Made by a program: the position numbers and the translations under genes. From contig NZ_VXKK01000046.1 of the NCBI RefSeq assembly GCF_008693105.1, forward strand, positions 24,051-88,050: a DNA stretch of 64,000 nucleotides, read 5' to 3'. This DNA comes from Corynebacterium flavescens. Lineage in GTDB: Bacteria > Actinomycetota > Actinomycetes > Mycobacteriales > Mycobacteriaceae. Below the pieces are notes generated by a model that was not told the DNA's origin, made no database searches, and saw nothing but the letters and a program-made list of their open reading frames with translations. Below, in pieces: positions 1 to 8,858 of the stretch. The stretch's first letter is position 1; the number at the start of each line of letters is the position of its first letter.

Positions 1-244
1 CGCCGGAGGCCTCGATGGCATCCGCGGCCTGCAGGAGTAGCTGGGAACGCTCCGCGTCACTGAGCCCAGCAAACTCGCGCTGGGCGGCACGCGCCGTGCT
101 CACAGCCTCATTAAGATCCTCAACCGTGGCCTGGCGGTACGTGCCCACCACCTCATCCGTGGCGGGGTTGATGATCTCCGTGCCAGAATCTGCGGTGATT
201 GCGGCGAGGAGATCGGCGTAGGTGGTGTGGGGGTTGTGAGTCAT
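1..244 (-). CDS. Aldehyde dehydrogenase, N-terminal fragment (runs off the left edge)
   Basis: Only about the first 80 residues are present, reading leftward from an ATG at 242–244. They contain the typical start of an NAD(P)-dependent aldehyde dehydrogenase: a short leader, then the motif INPATDEVVGTYRQA, then a helix with repeated Ala/Glu. The catalytic Cys and Glu lie outside the window. The gene is divergent from the AraC-type regulator at 460, and a GMC oxidoreductase lies just beyond that. An alcohol → aldehyde → acid pair under AraC control is therefore likely. The substrate cannot be read from this fragment. Confidence 0.75.
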   Translation of the reverse strand, partial: MTHNPHTTYADLLAAITADSGTEIINPATDEVVGTYRQATVEDLNEAVSTARAAQREFAGLSDAERSQLLLQAADAIEASG

Positions 245-447
245 TTTCTCTTCCTTCTTCCTTGAGGCTGCTCGAATGGATGCGTGAACTAGTCGGTAGC
301 GGAGTTGAAACTAGCAAAGCGGCGTGCCGGTTATGATGCCATGGGTGCCAACAGTGTCGCCGCACCCCTTCAATGTTATCTGTGACACTTTGCACTTCTT
401 GACTAAGCGTGCACACACATTGACTACTACTGTGCCATAGCTCACGT

Positions 448-453
448 TATAGT
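448..453 (+). promoter_or_regulatory. Putative -10 element of the AraC-type regulator
   Basis: TATAGT ends 6 bases before the ATG at 460, so transcription would begin at or next to the start codon. No Shine-Dalgarno sequence is visible, which fits a leaderless mRNA. Two TTGACT copies (399–404 and 420–425) lie upstream but neither is at the ideal 17-base spacing. The 215-base divergent gap 245–459 must also hold the aldehyde dehydrogenase promoter. Confidence 0.4.
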
Positions 454-459
454 TCTTAT

Positions 460-1398
460 ATGCCTAACACTGCCATACGCCGCTTCGATCTGGCCTCCTG
501 GCGCACCACTGCGTGCCTCTCCTTTGGCAAGCTCGACGTCGCTGCGGCCACCGCCCCAGCGCAGCCTTTCTGGGCGGAGCTCTTAAGCACCGCGGTCGGG
601 GACATCTCCCTGTTCGACATGCACACCGCCGCCCATTCCGTCTCCCGCCCGGCGTCCTATATCTCCACCGCTGACACCAGCTTTTGTAAGCTCAGCCTGC
701 AGCTCGAAGGAAGCTCCAGCCTTACCCAAGACGGGCGAACCTGCCACCTTCTACCCGGCGACCTCGCGCTCTACGTCACCCAACGCAGCTACACCCTGGA
801 CTACCCGGGACAGCAGCACTCCCTGGTGGTCCACTTCCCGGAACGCCTCTTAAACATGTCCCCGCACCAGGTCAAAAGCATCACCGCACGGCCTATCTCC
901 CGCAACCACGGGCTGGGCAAGGTCGCCGTCCCGCTTTTTGAACAGCTGGCCAATAACATCGACGTTCTGCGTGGCCCCCACGCCACCGCCTTGGTACATT
1001 CAGCGCTCAATGTGCTCGTCTCCGTCTTGTCCTCTGAACTACAAGCCCAAGACCCCGTCCCCGAGAACCTCCTTTTCACCCAGGCCCAGGCCTATATCAC
1101 GCAACACCTGGGCAATGATGAGCTCTCCCCACACACCATTGCCGCAGCGCTCTTCGTCTCCGTGCGCCATCTCCATGCGCGCTTTGCCGCCGAGGGACTA
1201 TCAGTGTCCACCTATATCCGCACCCGCCGCCTCGAGTGCATCCGCACCGAGCTGGCAGATCCCCTCCACACTCAAGAATCCATCGCCACCATCAGCTCCC
1301 GCTTTGGCCTGCACGATCCCTCGCACTTCTCGCGCATCTTCAAGGCCGAATACAAAGAATCCCCGAGCGCCTATCGCTCGAGGATTGTGCACTGCTAG
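460..1398 (+). CDS. AraC-family transcriptional regulator
   Basis: A 312-residue protein. Residues ~1–190 form a cupin-like ligand-binding domain of the type found in FeaR-like regulators, with the motif LLPGDLALYVTQRSYTLDY. Residues ~205–310 carry the two helix-turn-helix units of AraC proteins: LSPHTIAAALFVSVRHLHARF, then ESIATISSRFGLHDPSHFSRIFK. It is divergent from an aldehyde dehydrogenase, and its stop overlaps the stop of the convergent GMC oxidoreductase by 3 bases. By position it probably activates one or both. FeaR-type regulators control arylethylamine and aldehyde oxidation; that analogy is inference. Confidence 0.85.
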   Translation: MPNTAIRRFDLASWRTTACLSFGKLDVAAATAPAQPFWAELLSTAVGDISLFDMHTAAHSVSRPASYISTADTSFCKLSLQLEGSSSLTQDGRTCHLLPGDLALYVTQRSYTLDYPGQQHSLVVHFPERLLNMSPHQVKSITARPISRNHGLGKVAVPLFEQLANNIDVLRGPHATALVHSALNVLVSVLSSELQAQDPVPENLLFTQAQAYITQHLGNDELSPHTIAAALFVSVRHLHARFAAEGLSVSTYIRTRRLECIRTELADPLHTQESIATISSRFGLHDPSHFSRIFKAEYKESPSAYRSRIVHC

Positions 1399-2936
1399 AC
1401 GAAGGCACCTTCGGGGACCTCGCTATCCTGCGCCAAGACCGCGGCCGCAGCCTTTTCTCCGATCAGAATGGAGGGCGCGTTGGTGTTGCCGGTGGGTACG
1501 AAGGGCATGATAGAGGCGTCGGCAATGCGTACTCCCTGCAGCCCATAGACGCGCAAGGTGCGTGGATCGACCACTGAGCGATCATCAATGCCCATCTTGC
1601 AGGTACCCACCTGGTGGTGATAGGTCACGGCAGTGGAACGCACGTAGTCTTCCAGGTCATCATCGGAGACGTCCGGGCCCGGGTAGATCTCCTGCGCACC
1701 CCACTTTTCCATTGCCTCTTGGCGGCCTACCTCGCGGCATTGCTTGACCGAGAAGACCAAGGCATCGACATCAGCCTGTGCGCTCAAAGCGCCTAGATCG
1801 ATGGAGATGGGATCACTATGGTCTGGACCCGTGAGCTTAATTTCGCCGCGGGAGGCAGGGCGCACGATCCCGCCCAGCAGGCTAAACCCGCTGGCAGGTC
1901 CCGTCATGTCTTCGTTATACATCGGTATGGAGAAATAGAGCGGCTGCGTATCGGGCACCGACAGTTCCGGGCGAGACTTGCTAAAGACATGCACCTCAGC
2001 CGGCAGACAGGCAGGTGCCGGAATCTCTTTCTCCGTGCTGAAGATGACGGGGGAGAGGAGGTGATCGTGGAGGTTCTTGCCCACGCCCGGCAGATGGTGG
2101 CGCGCTTCCACGCCCACTTCACGCAGCTCCTCCGTGGGGCCAATGCCCGAGCGCAAGAGGATCTCGGGTGAATTGATGGCGCCCGCGCACACGATGGTCT
2201 CCGGGGCGCGGAGTTCTTGGCGTCCCTGTGGGGTATCAAGAATGACTCCGTGCACCGTCCCTTCTTCGACGATGAGTTCGCGCACGACGGCATCAGTGAT
2301 GATGGTGAGATTCTCATTGTCAGCCACGGGGCGCAGGTACGCATGCCAGGTGTTGAAGCGGTCCCCGTCGCGCACATTGGCCTGAATCTTGCCCACTCCC
2401 TCCGGATCCCCGGAGTTATAGTCATCATTCTTGGGAATTCCGGCCTGTTGGGCGGCGACAAAGAGATCCTCTTGGAGTGGATTGCGCTCATAGCCTTCGA
2501 CCACGTCAAGCAGGCCTTCTGCGCCGCGGGTCTCCGAGGCACCACGATCAAAGTTCTCGATGCCCTTGAATACGGGGAGAACATCGTCCCAGGACCAGCC
2601 ATCATTCCCCAGGTATGCCCAGGTATCAAAGTCCTGCTTGGCGCCACGAACCCAGATGGTCGCGTTGAGCGCGTGCGATCCGCCCATGACCTTGCCACGC
2701 GGGATATGTATCTGGCGGTTGCCAGCACCCGGCTGCGGGATGGTGCGGTAGTTCCAGTCCTGGGGGCTAAACCACAGTTTGCCGAGGTCACAGACCTTAG
2801 TGATGTCTGGATTGGTGTCATAGGGGCCGGCCTCAATAATGGCGACCTTCAGGCCGGCATCAATGAGGCGCCTGGCGATGACGCAGCCGGCGGAACCTGC
2901 GCCAACGATGATGTAATCAAGTTCAGATAGTGACAT
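1395..2936 (-). CDS. GMC-family FAD oxidoreductase (choline/aryl-alcohol dehydrogenase-like)
   Basis: 513 residues. The N-terminal FAD-binding motif is IIVGAGSAGCVIARRL. The GMC signatures GAINSPEILLRSGIGP (middle) and HHQVGTCKMG plus ADASIMPFVPTGNTNAPSI (C-terminus) are present, with the His and Asn of the usual catalytic pair. The start is the ATG at 2934–2936, placed 7 bases after GAGGAG; an in-frame GTG 15 bases upstream overlaps that ribosome-binding site and is less likely. These enzymes oxidise alcohols to aldehydes. With an aldehyde dehydrogenase nearby and a hydroxyphenylacetate pathway downstream, an arylethanol is a possible substrate, but choline is equally compatible with the sequence. 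Confidence 0.85.
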   Translation of the reverse strand: MSLSELDYIIVGAGSAGCVIARRLIDAGLKVAIIEAGPYDTNPDITKVCDLGKLWFSPQDWNYRTIPQPGAGNRQIHIPRGKVMGGSHALNATIWVRGAKQDFDTWAYLGNDGWSWDDVLPVFKGIENFDRGASETRGAEGLLDVVEGYERNPLQEDLFVAAQQAGIPKNDDYNSGDPEGVGKIQANVRDGDRFNTWHAYLRPVADNENLTIITDAVVRELIVEEGTVHGVILDTPQGRQELRAPETIVCAGAINSPEILLRSGIGPTEELREVGVEARHHLPGVGKNLHDHLLSPVIFSTEKEIPAPACLPAEVHVFSKSRPELSVPDTQPLYFSIPMYNEDMTGPASGFSLLGGIVRPASRGEIKLTGPDHSDPISIDLGALSAQADVDALVFSVKQCREVGRQEAMEKWGAQEIYPGPDVSDDDLEDYVRSTAVTYHHQVGTCKMGIDDRSVVDPRTLRVYGLQGVRIADASIMPFVPTGNTNAPSILIGEKAAAAVLAQDSEVPEGAFV

Positions 2937-3090
2937 AGGGATACTCCTCACAGGTAGTTGGTGCGGTATCCATTAACCGCTTTAACAATTCCTTTAAAGT
3001 ATCCCTACTCACATTCCTAGTTTTGTGTGACTACGCACACGTATTGTCCGTGGGTGCAAAACCCTAGACAGCTTAGGCAGCCACTAGCTT

Positions 3091-4566
3091 TTAAGCGTTG
3101 GCATAAGGATCGCGCACGCCGATGTACTGCAGCGCGGTATATTCCTCGATACCCTCGGCGCCGCCCTCGCGGCCCAGGCCGGACTGCTTCACGCCACCGA
3201 AGGGGGCTGCGGCGTTTGAGATAACGCCGGCATTGAAGCCCATGAGGCCGAACTCAAGGCCGTCAGCCAAGCGCCACATGCGGTCGGAGTTCTCGGTGAA
3301 GACGTAGGAGGCGAGACCGTACTCGGTGTCGTTGGCTAGAGAAATGGCCTCCGCCTCCTCGCGGAAGGTGAGGATGGGGGCCACCGGGCCGAAAATCTCT
3401 TCCTGCGCCACGCGCGCTTCGCGCGAGACATTGGTCAAGACGGTGGGGGAGTAGAAGTAGCCCTCCTCGCCGCGCGGCTTGCCACCGGTGACTACGGTGG
3501 CGCCCTTGGCAACAGCGTCTTCGACAAGCGCGGCGATGTTGTCCAGGGCCTTGCGCTCAATCAGCGGACCGCAAGTGATGCCCTCCTCGAGGCCATTGCC
3601 AACGTTGAGCTCGGAGATCTTCGCGGCGAACTTCGCCACGAACTCATCCGCAACGGATTCGTGGACGATGAAGCGGTTGGCTGCGGTGCAGGCCTCGCCG
3701 ATGTTGCGCATCTTGGCACCCATGGCACCGGCCACGGCCTGATCAATGTCGGCATCCTCGAAGACGATGAACGGGGCGTTGCCGCCGAGCTCCATCGAGG
3801 TGCGCAGAACGTTCTCCGCGGCAGCCTTGAGCAGGGTCTTGCCCACGGCGGTAGAGCCGGTGAAGGAGACCTTGCGCAGGCGCGAGTCCGCCAGGAGCGG
3901 CTCGGAGATCGCGGAGGCAGACTGGCCGGAGACCACGTTAAGCACACCGGCAGGCAGACCGGCCTCAATCATGGTCTGAGCGAAGTACTGGGAGGTCAGC
4001 GGCGTGAGCTTGGCTGGCTTGAGCACCATGACGCAGCCGGCGGCGACGGCCGGAGCAACCTTGCGGGTGGCCATGGCCAAGGGGAAGTTCCACGGGGTGA
4101 TGAGCAGGCACGGGCCCACCGGCTTGCGGCGAGTGACCATGCGCAGGGTCCCCTCAGGGGCGGGAAGGCTGCGGCCATAATCTCGGACGGCCTCCTCGCT
4201 GAACCAGCGCAGGTACTCGGCGCCGTAGGTGACCTCGCCGTAGGCCTCGGCCAAGGGCTTGCCCATCTCCAGGGTCATGAGTGCCGCGAACTCATCCTTG
4301 CGCTCGGTGACGAGCTCGAAGGCGCGGCGCAGAATGTTGCTGCGCTCGCGGGGCGAGGTCTTTGCCCAGTCGGCCTGCACGCCGCAGGCCGCGTCCAGAG
4401 CAGCCACGGCATCATCCGAGTTAGCTGAAGAAAGCGTGGCCAGCTTCTCGCCGGTGGCAGGGTTTTCCACATCGAAGGTCTCCCCGCTGGAAGCCTCCTG
4501 CCACTTCCCACCGATAAGCAGCCCGGTGGGAACCTTCGCCAGCAACTCCTGGATGTCAATACTCAT
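3091..4566 (-). CDS. gabD: Succinate-semialdehyde dehydrogenase (NAD(P)+)
   Basis: 491 residues with a complete aldehyde dehydrogenase fold. Visible are TPWNFPLAMATRKVAPA (cofactor site), FTGSTAVGK, MELGGNAPF (general-base Glu) and IGEACTAANRF (nucleophilic Cys), matching GabD-type enzymes. It is the last gene of the leftward homoprotocatechuate operon; its ATG overlaps the stop of the aldolase gene (ATGA). In that pathway the aldolase releases pyruvate and succinate semialdehyde, so this enzyme would deliver succinate to the TCA cycle. Confidence 0.85.
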   Translation of the reverse strand: MSIDIQELLAKVPTGLLIGGKWQEASSGETFDVENPATGEKLATLSSANSDDAVAALDAACGVQADWAKTSPRERSNILRRAFELVTERKDEFAALMTLEMGKPLAEAYGEVTYGAEYLRWFSEEAVRDYGRSLPAPEGTLRMVTRRKPVGPCLLITPWNFPLAMATRKVAPAVAAGCVMVLKPAKLTPLTSQYFAQTMIEAGLPAGVLNVVSGQSASAISEPLLADSRLRKVSFTGSTAVGKTLLKAAAENVLRTSMELGGNAPFIVFEDADIDQAVAGAMGAKMRNIGEACTAANRFIVHESVADEFVAKFAAKISELNVGNGLEEGITCGPLIERKALDNIAALVEDAVAKGATVVTGGKPRGEEGYFYSPTVLTNVSREARVAQEEIFGPVAPILTFREEAEAISLANDTEYGLASYVFTENSDRMWRLADGLEFGLMGFNAGVISNAAAPFGGVKQSGLGREGGAEGIEEYTALQYIGVRDPYANA

Positions 4567-5357
4567 AAATTCGATCCTTTCTGCGTGAATTCATCTGCCA
4601 GATTACGCGCCGCCTGACTGAGAAGCTGCACATCTGCCCCCACCAAGACGAAGGATGCCCCCGCGGCGAGAAACTCCCGCGCCTGAGCCCTGTCAAAACA
4701 GTTGACACCCACCGGTTTTCCAGCCTTGGCCGCGGCGGCAAAGGCCTGGTCGATGGCGGCGACAACCTCGGGGTGGCGGGGCCTGCCCAGGTGCCCCAGG
4801 GAGGCAGCCAGATCTGCGGGCCCGACGAAGATTTGGTCCACTCCGTCCACTGCGGCGATCTCTGCGGCGTTGGCCACCCCGCGCGCGGACTCGATCTGTA
4901 CCGTGAGATTTACGGTTTCGGAGGCGCGATCCAGGTAACCCTCCACCGCGTTCCAGCGCGAGGATCGCGCGAGTGCGCTTCCTACGCCGCGCACCCCGCG
5001 TGGCGGGTAGTGCATCGCCGCGACGGCCGCGGCTGCTTCCGAGGCGCTCTCCACCATCGGCACCATAATGTTCTGGGCGCCGAGATCCAGATACTGCTTG
5101 ATAAGCACGGTGTCATTGCTTGGGACCCGCACTATGCGGGCGGGACCATAGCCATCGGTAGCCCGCAGCAGGTGGGTAACGGTTTCGAGGCCGTAGGGGG
5201 AGTGTTCGGCGTCGACAAGCAGGAAATCGAAACCGGCGGCGGCGAGGATCTCGGCATTGGTGGCCGAGCCCGCCGATACCCAGGCACCGATGAGTGGGGA
5301 ATCAGAGGCCGACATCTCCTCGTGGAAGGGCTCGGGCAGCTCTACTGGAAGCGGCAT
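4563..5357 (-). CDS. hpaI: 4-hydroxy-2-oxoheptane-1,7-dioate aldolase (HpcH/HpaI family)
   Basis: 264 residues. Class II pyruvate aldolase of the HpcH/HpaI family: GAWVSAGSATNAEILAAAGF at the N-terminus, FLLVDAEHSPYG, MVPMVESASEA, YPPRGVRGVG, the metal-ligand region VQIESARGVANAAEIAAVDG and VDQIFVGPADLAASLG. The start is the ATG at 5355–5357, preceded by GGGG at 8 bases; it lies inside the last 16 bases of the hydratase gene, so the two are probably translationally coupled. Expected role: cleavage of 4-hydroxy-2-oxoheptanedioate to pyruvate and succinate semialdehyde. Confidence 0.85.
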   Translation of the reverse strand: MPLPVELPEPFHEEMSASDSPLIGAWVSAGSATNAEILAAAGFDFLLVDAEHSPYGLETVTHLLRATDGYGPARIVRVPSNDTVLIKQYLDLGAQNIMVPMVESASEAAAAVAAMHYPPRGVRGVGSALARSSRWNAVEGYLDRASETVNLTVQIESARGVANAAEIAAVDGVDQIFVGPADLAASLGHLGRPRHPEVVAAIDQAFAAAAKAGKPVGVNCFDRAQAREFLAAGASFVLVGADVQLLSQAARNLADEFTQKGSNL

Positions 5358-6127
5358 GTGATGGACCCCAATTCTCCGTAGTCGGCGTGGACGGTGTCGC
5401 CTGGATGAACCCACATGGGTTTGGTGAATGAGCCGGCGAGAATGATGTCGCCCGCAGCCAAGGAGTCGCCGTGGGCCGCCAATTTATTGGCCAGCCAGGC
5501 CACGCCTTGGGCCGGGTGGTTGAGCACGGCGGCGGCCACGCCGCTATCCTCGATTGCCTCGTTGCGGTAGAGCAGGGCGGCCACCCAGCGCAGATCCACG
5601 TCATCTGCTTTGACCGGCCTGCCGCCATAGACTATTGCGCCCAAAGCGGCGTTATCGGCGATGGTATCGACGATGGTTCTTCCCTCCATCTCGATGCGCG
5701 AGTCCAGGATCTCGAGCGCCGGGGTGACGTACTCGGTGGCGCGCAGGACGTCGAAAATCGTGCAACCCGGGCCGGAGAGCTCCTCCTTGAGCACGAATGC
5801 CAGCTCGACCTCAATGCGCACAGAAGCAAACTGCGAGTGATCGATGACGGAACCGTTTTCGAAGACTTGGTCGGCGAAGATGGCGCCATAGTCCGGTTCC
5901 GTGATTCCGGTGGCCTCCTGCATCACCTTCGAGGTGAGCCCAATCTTGCGACCCACGAGTTTTCGATCGGCGTTGAGGGCCCGGCGCACCCACTCGGCCT
6001 GGACCGCGTAGGAATCCTCGACAGTCATCTCGGGATAGCGAGTGCGCAAAAGCGGGACCATGGTGCGCGAATGGGCAGCCTGCGACAGCTCATCCGCGAT
6101 GGCTGCGTGCTCTTCCTTATTCAACAT
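5342..6127 (-). CDS. hpaH: 2-oxo-hept-4-ene-1,7-dioate hydratase
   Basis: 261 residues of the 2-oxopentenoate hydratase (MhpD/HpaH) family. Visible are [42 protein letters not shown], the metal-site strand [15 protein letters not shown], and [25 protein letters not shown] at the C-terminus. It would add water to 2-oxohept-4-ene-1,7-dioate, giving the aldolase substrate. The gene lies between the dioxygenase (63-base gap carrying a parS site) and hpaI (16-base overlap). Confidence 0.85.
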   Translation of the reverse strand: MLNKEEHAAIADELSQAAHSRTMVPLLRTRYPEMTVEDSYAVQAEWVRRALNADRKLVGRKIGLTSKVMQEATGITEPDYGAIFADQVFENGSVIDHSQFASVRIEVELAFVLKEELSGPGCTIFDVLRATEYVTPALEILDSRIEMEGRTIVDTIADNAALGAIVYGGRPVKADDVDLRWVAALLYRNEAIEDSGVAAAVLNHPAQGVAWLANKLAAHGDSLAAGDIILAGSFTKPMWVHPGDTVHADYGELGSITCRFQ

Positions 6128-6162
6128 AGGGGGTTCATCCTTAACAGGGGTGAGTTTTTCAG

Positions 6163-6178
6163 TGTTTCACGTGAAACC
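6163..6178. promoter_or_regulatory. parS site 1 (ParB-binding centromere)
   Basis: Contains the perfect 14-base palindrome GTTTCACGTGAAAC (6164–6177), the core of the bacterial parS consensus. It is intergenic, between hpaD and hpaH. parA and parB are at 43.9–45.8 kb. Confidence 0.9.
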
Positions 6179-6190
6179 TTGGGCCGGATC

Positions 6191-7282
6191 TCAGAGCTGG
6201 TTGCCCAGCTTGTACTCTCCTTGCTTCCACTCCGGCATGGACTCGCCATCATCCGGGCGGGTATAAGAGAAGCCGTCGGCACCAATGGTTTGTGCGAGCT
6301 CAGACTCCTCGCGGCGTTCGACGAGGGGGACGGGCTCGCCGTCGAGGTCGAGGACGCGGGAGCCATCGCGGTACCAGGAGGGGACGACCGGGGTTCCCCA
6401 CCAATCGCGGCGCTGGTTATCGTGCACGTCCCAACTGACCAGGGGGTTGTCCGGATCCCCGGTGTAATAGTCCTGCGTATAGATCTCAACGCGGTGACCA
6501 TCCGGATCGCGCAGATACAGATAGAAGGCATTGGACACCCCATGGCGTCCTGGCCCGCGCTCGATGCGGTCTGACTCACGCAACGCACCCAACTTGTCAC
6601 AGATGGCGATGATGTTGTGCTTCTCATGGGTGGCGAAGGCAATGTGGTGCATGCGCGGTCCATCCCCGCCAGTCATGGCGGTGTCATGCACGGTGGGTTT
6701 GCGCCTCATCCAGGCCGCATAGACCGTACCCTCGGAATCACGAATGTCCTCCGTGGTGCGGAAGCCAAGGTTCTCCATGTAGGCAACCGCGCGTGGTACA
6801 TCCGGGGTGATCTGGTTGAAGTGGTCGAGCCGGACCAGCGCCCCCGGAATGTGTATGTCATAGCTCCAGGCCAGGCGTGGGCGGTGCTCCACCTCGTAGA
6901 AGAACTCATAGGGGAAACCCAGCGGGTCCTGCACACGGACGGAATCACCGATGCCGCGCACGAATCCATTCGGGTTGCGGCGCACTTCGCAGCCGCGCGC
7001 CCTATAAAATTCCTCAGCTAAGTCGAGGTCCTGCGGGGAGCGCACGCGATAGGAAAATGCTGCCACCGCGGCCACCGGGCCCTTACGCAGGATGAGATTG
7101 TGGTGGATGAACTCCTCGTACGTGCGCAGGTAGATCGCATTCTCGTCCTCGTAGGTTACTACCAGGCCGAGCGTATCAACGTAGAATTTTCTGCTCGCGG
7201 CGAGGTCTGTGACGACGATTTCCATGTAGGCACAGCGCAAAATATCTGGCGCAGGGGACTGGGACACCGGGGAATGGGACAT
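6191..7282 (-). CDS. hpaD: 3,4-dihydroxyphenylacetate (homoprotocatechuate) 2,3-dioxygenase
   Basis: 363 residues; type I extradiol dioxygenase with two vicinal-oxygen-chelate repeats. Metal ligands fit the Brevibacterium/Arthrobacter enzymes (His155, His214, Glu267) with a constant one-residue offset: His154 (RLDHFNQ), His213 (RMHHIAF) and Glu266 (GHRVEIY). The second-sphere residues His199 and Tyr256 are also in place, as is the C-terminal YYTGDPDNPLVSWD. The start ATG (7280–7282) follows AAAGGA. It opens the ring of 3,4-dihydroxyphenylacetate to 5-carboxymethyl-2-hydroxymuconate semialdehyde. Whether Fe(II) or Mn(II) is used cannot be told from sequence. Confidence 0.92.
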   Translation of the reverse strand: MSHSPVSQSPAPDILRCAYMEIVVTDLAASRKFYVDTLGLVVTYEDENAIYLRTYEEFIHHNLILRKGPVAAVAAFSYRVRSPQDLDLAEEFYRARGCEVRRNPNGFVRGIGDSVRVQDPLGFPYEFFYEVEHRPRLAWSYDIHIPGALVRLDHFNQITPDVPRAVAYMENLGFRTTEDIRDSEGTVYAAWMRRKPTVHDTAMTGGDGPRMHHIAFATHEKHNIIAICDKLGALRESDRIERGPGRHGVSNAFYLYLRDPDGHRVEIYTQDYYTGDPDNPLVSWDVHDNQRRDWWGTPVVPSWYRDGSRVLDLDGEPVPLVERREESELAQTIGADGFSYTRPDDGESMPEWKQGEYKLGNQL

Positions 7283-7343
7283 GGTTATTTCCTTTGGGGG
7301 AGAGGGGCGGGCTGGTGGGATCGGGGGCGGGGCTGGTGCGTCT

Positions 7344-8858
7344 CTAGCCCTGCTTGCCAAAAACAGGGTTGTGCACCTTGCCAAGATTGATGTGTACGGC
7401 CTGTTGGTCGGTATAGAAATCGATGGAGCGATACCCGCCCTCATGTCCCAGGCCGGAGGCTTTGACCCCGCCGAAGGGCGTGCGGAGATCGCGCACGTTG
7501 TTGGAGTTGAGCCACACCATGCCAGCGTCGACGTTGTGCGCAAAGTTATGCGCCCGCTTGAGGTCAGAGGTCCACACGTAGGCGGCCAGACCATAGGAGG
7601 TGTTATTGGCCAGCTGCAGCGCCTCCTCGTCAGTGTCGAAAGGAGTGATTGCCACGACGGGGCCAAAGATCTCCTCTTGGAAGATGCGGGCGGAGGGCTC
7701 AACATCGACGAAAACGGTCGGCTCGACGAAGTTGCCCTCCGGGAATTGCGCGGGGCGTTCGCCGCCAGCGGTCAGCCGTGCCTCCTGCTTTCCAATCTCG
7801 ATATAGGAGACGACCTTCTCGAAGTGCTCCGGATGCACCAACGCGCCGACCTCCGTGGTGGGATCTGAGGGCAGGCCCACCTTCACCCGCTTGGCGACGT
7901 CGCTATAGCGCTCCACGAACTCCTCATAGATCTCCCGCTGCACCAGGATGCGCGAGCCGGCCGTACAGCGCTCACCGTTGAGGGAAAAGACCCCGAAGAT
8001 GCATGCCTCGATGGCGGTATCAAGGTCCGCGTCAGCGAAGACGACGGCGGGGGATTTGCCGCCCAGCTCCATCGACAGGCCCTTGAGGTGGGGCGCGGCG
8101 TTGCCGAAGATCACCTGGCCCGTGCGGGACTCTCCGGTAAAGGAGATGAGTGGGACATCCGGATGCTTGACCAGCGGGTCACCGGCATACCCCTCCTCAC
8201 CGAAGCCATTGACCAGATTGAATACGCCCTTGGGCAGGCCCGCCTCCTCGAAGATTCCCGCCCACAGCTGCGCGGATAGAGGGGTGAACTCTGCCGGCTT
8301 AAGAACTACCGAGTTTCCCGTGGCCAGCGCCGGGGCCAGCTTCCAGGATTCAAGCATGAAGGGCGTATTCCACGGAGTGATCAAGCCCGCGACGCCGATT
8401 GGTTTGCGGTTGACGTAATTTACCTGGCGCCCCGGCACCTTATAGGCATCATCGATCTGCGCCACGATCAGGTCTGCAAAGAAGCGGAAGTTCTCAGCGG
8501 CTCGCTTGGCCTGTCCATTGGCCTGCGTGATGGGAAGGCCGGAATCAAAAGACTCCCATGCGGCGAGTTTCTCTGCGCGGGATTCCACGATGTCTGCGAT
8601 CTTGTTGAGGACACGCGCACGATCCCGCGGCAGGGCCTGCGCCCACTCACCCTTGTCAAAGGCCGCGCGCGCCGCAGCCACTGCCTTATCGATGTCCGCG
8701 GGCTTGCCCGAGGCGGCCTTAATATAGTTGTCATTGGTCACCGGATCCAGGACGTCGAACTCATCGCCGTCGATGGAGGTAACAAACGCCCCATCAATGT
8801 AGTGCAGGATCTTCTCAGGCAGGTCGGTGGGGCGGGCGGCGTCATTGTTGATGCTCAT
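7344..8858 (-). CDS. hpaE: 5-carboxymethyl-2-hydroxymuconate semialdehyde dehydrogenase
   Basis: 504 residues, HpaE-type aldehyde dehydrogenase: TPWNTPFMLESWKLAPALATG, FTGESRTGQ, MELGGKSPAVVF (Glu) and NGERCTAGSRI (Cys), ending with FGGVKASGLGHEGGYRSIDFYTD. The ATG at 8856–8858 is chosen because AGGAGAG precedes it; a longer in-frame extension has no such signal. The start lies inside the last 17 bases of the GntR gene. It oxidises the HpaD product to 5-carboxymethyl-2-hydroxymuconate. Confidence 0.88.
   Translation of the reverse strand: MSINNDAARPTDLPEKILHYIDGAFVTSIDGDEFDVLDPVTNDNYIKAASGKPADIDKAVAAARAAFDKGEWAQALPRDRARVLNKIADIVESRAEKLAAWESFDSGLPITQANGQAKRAAENFRFFADLIVAQIDDAYKVPGRQVNYVNRKPIGVAGLITPWNTPFMLESWKLAPALATGNSVVLKPAEFTPLSAQLWAGIFEEAGLPKGVFNLVNGFGEEGYAGDPLVKHPDVPLISFTGESRTGQVIFGNAAPHLKGLSMELGGKSPAVVFADADLDTAIEACIFGVFSLNGERCTAGSRILVQREIYEEFVERYSDVAKRVKVGLPSDPTTEVGALVHPEHFEKVVSYIEIGKQEARLTAGGERPAQFPEGNFVEPTVFVDVEPSARIFQEEIFGPVVAITPFDTDEEALQLANNTSYGLAAYVWTSDLKRAHNFAHNVDAGMVWLNSNNVRDLRTPFGGVKASGLGHEGGYRSIDFYTDQQAVHINLGKVHNPVFGKQG

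Noticed and set aside
370..400. GlxR (CRP-type) site before the aldehyde dehydrogenase
   Set aside because: TGTGA is followed by a poor second half (TTTGCA instead of TCACA).
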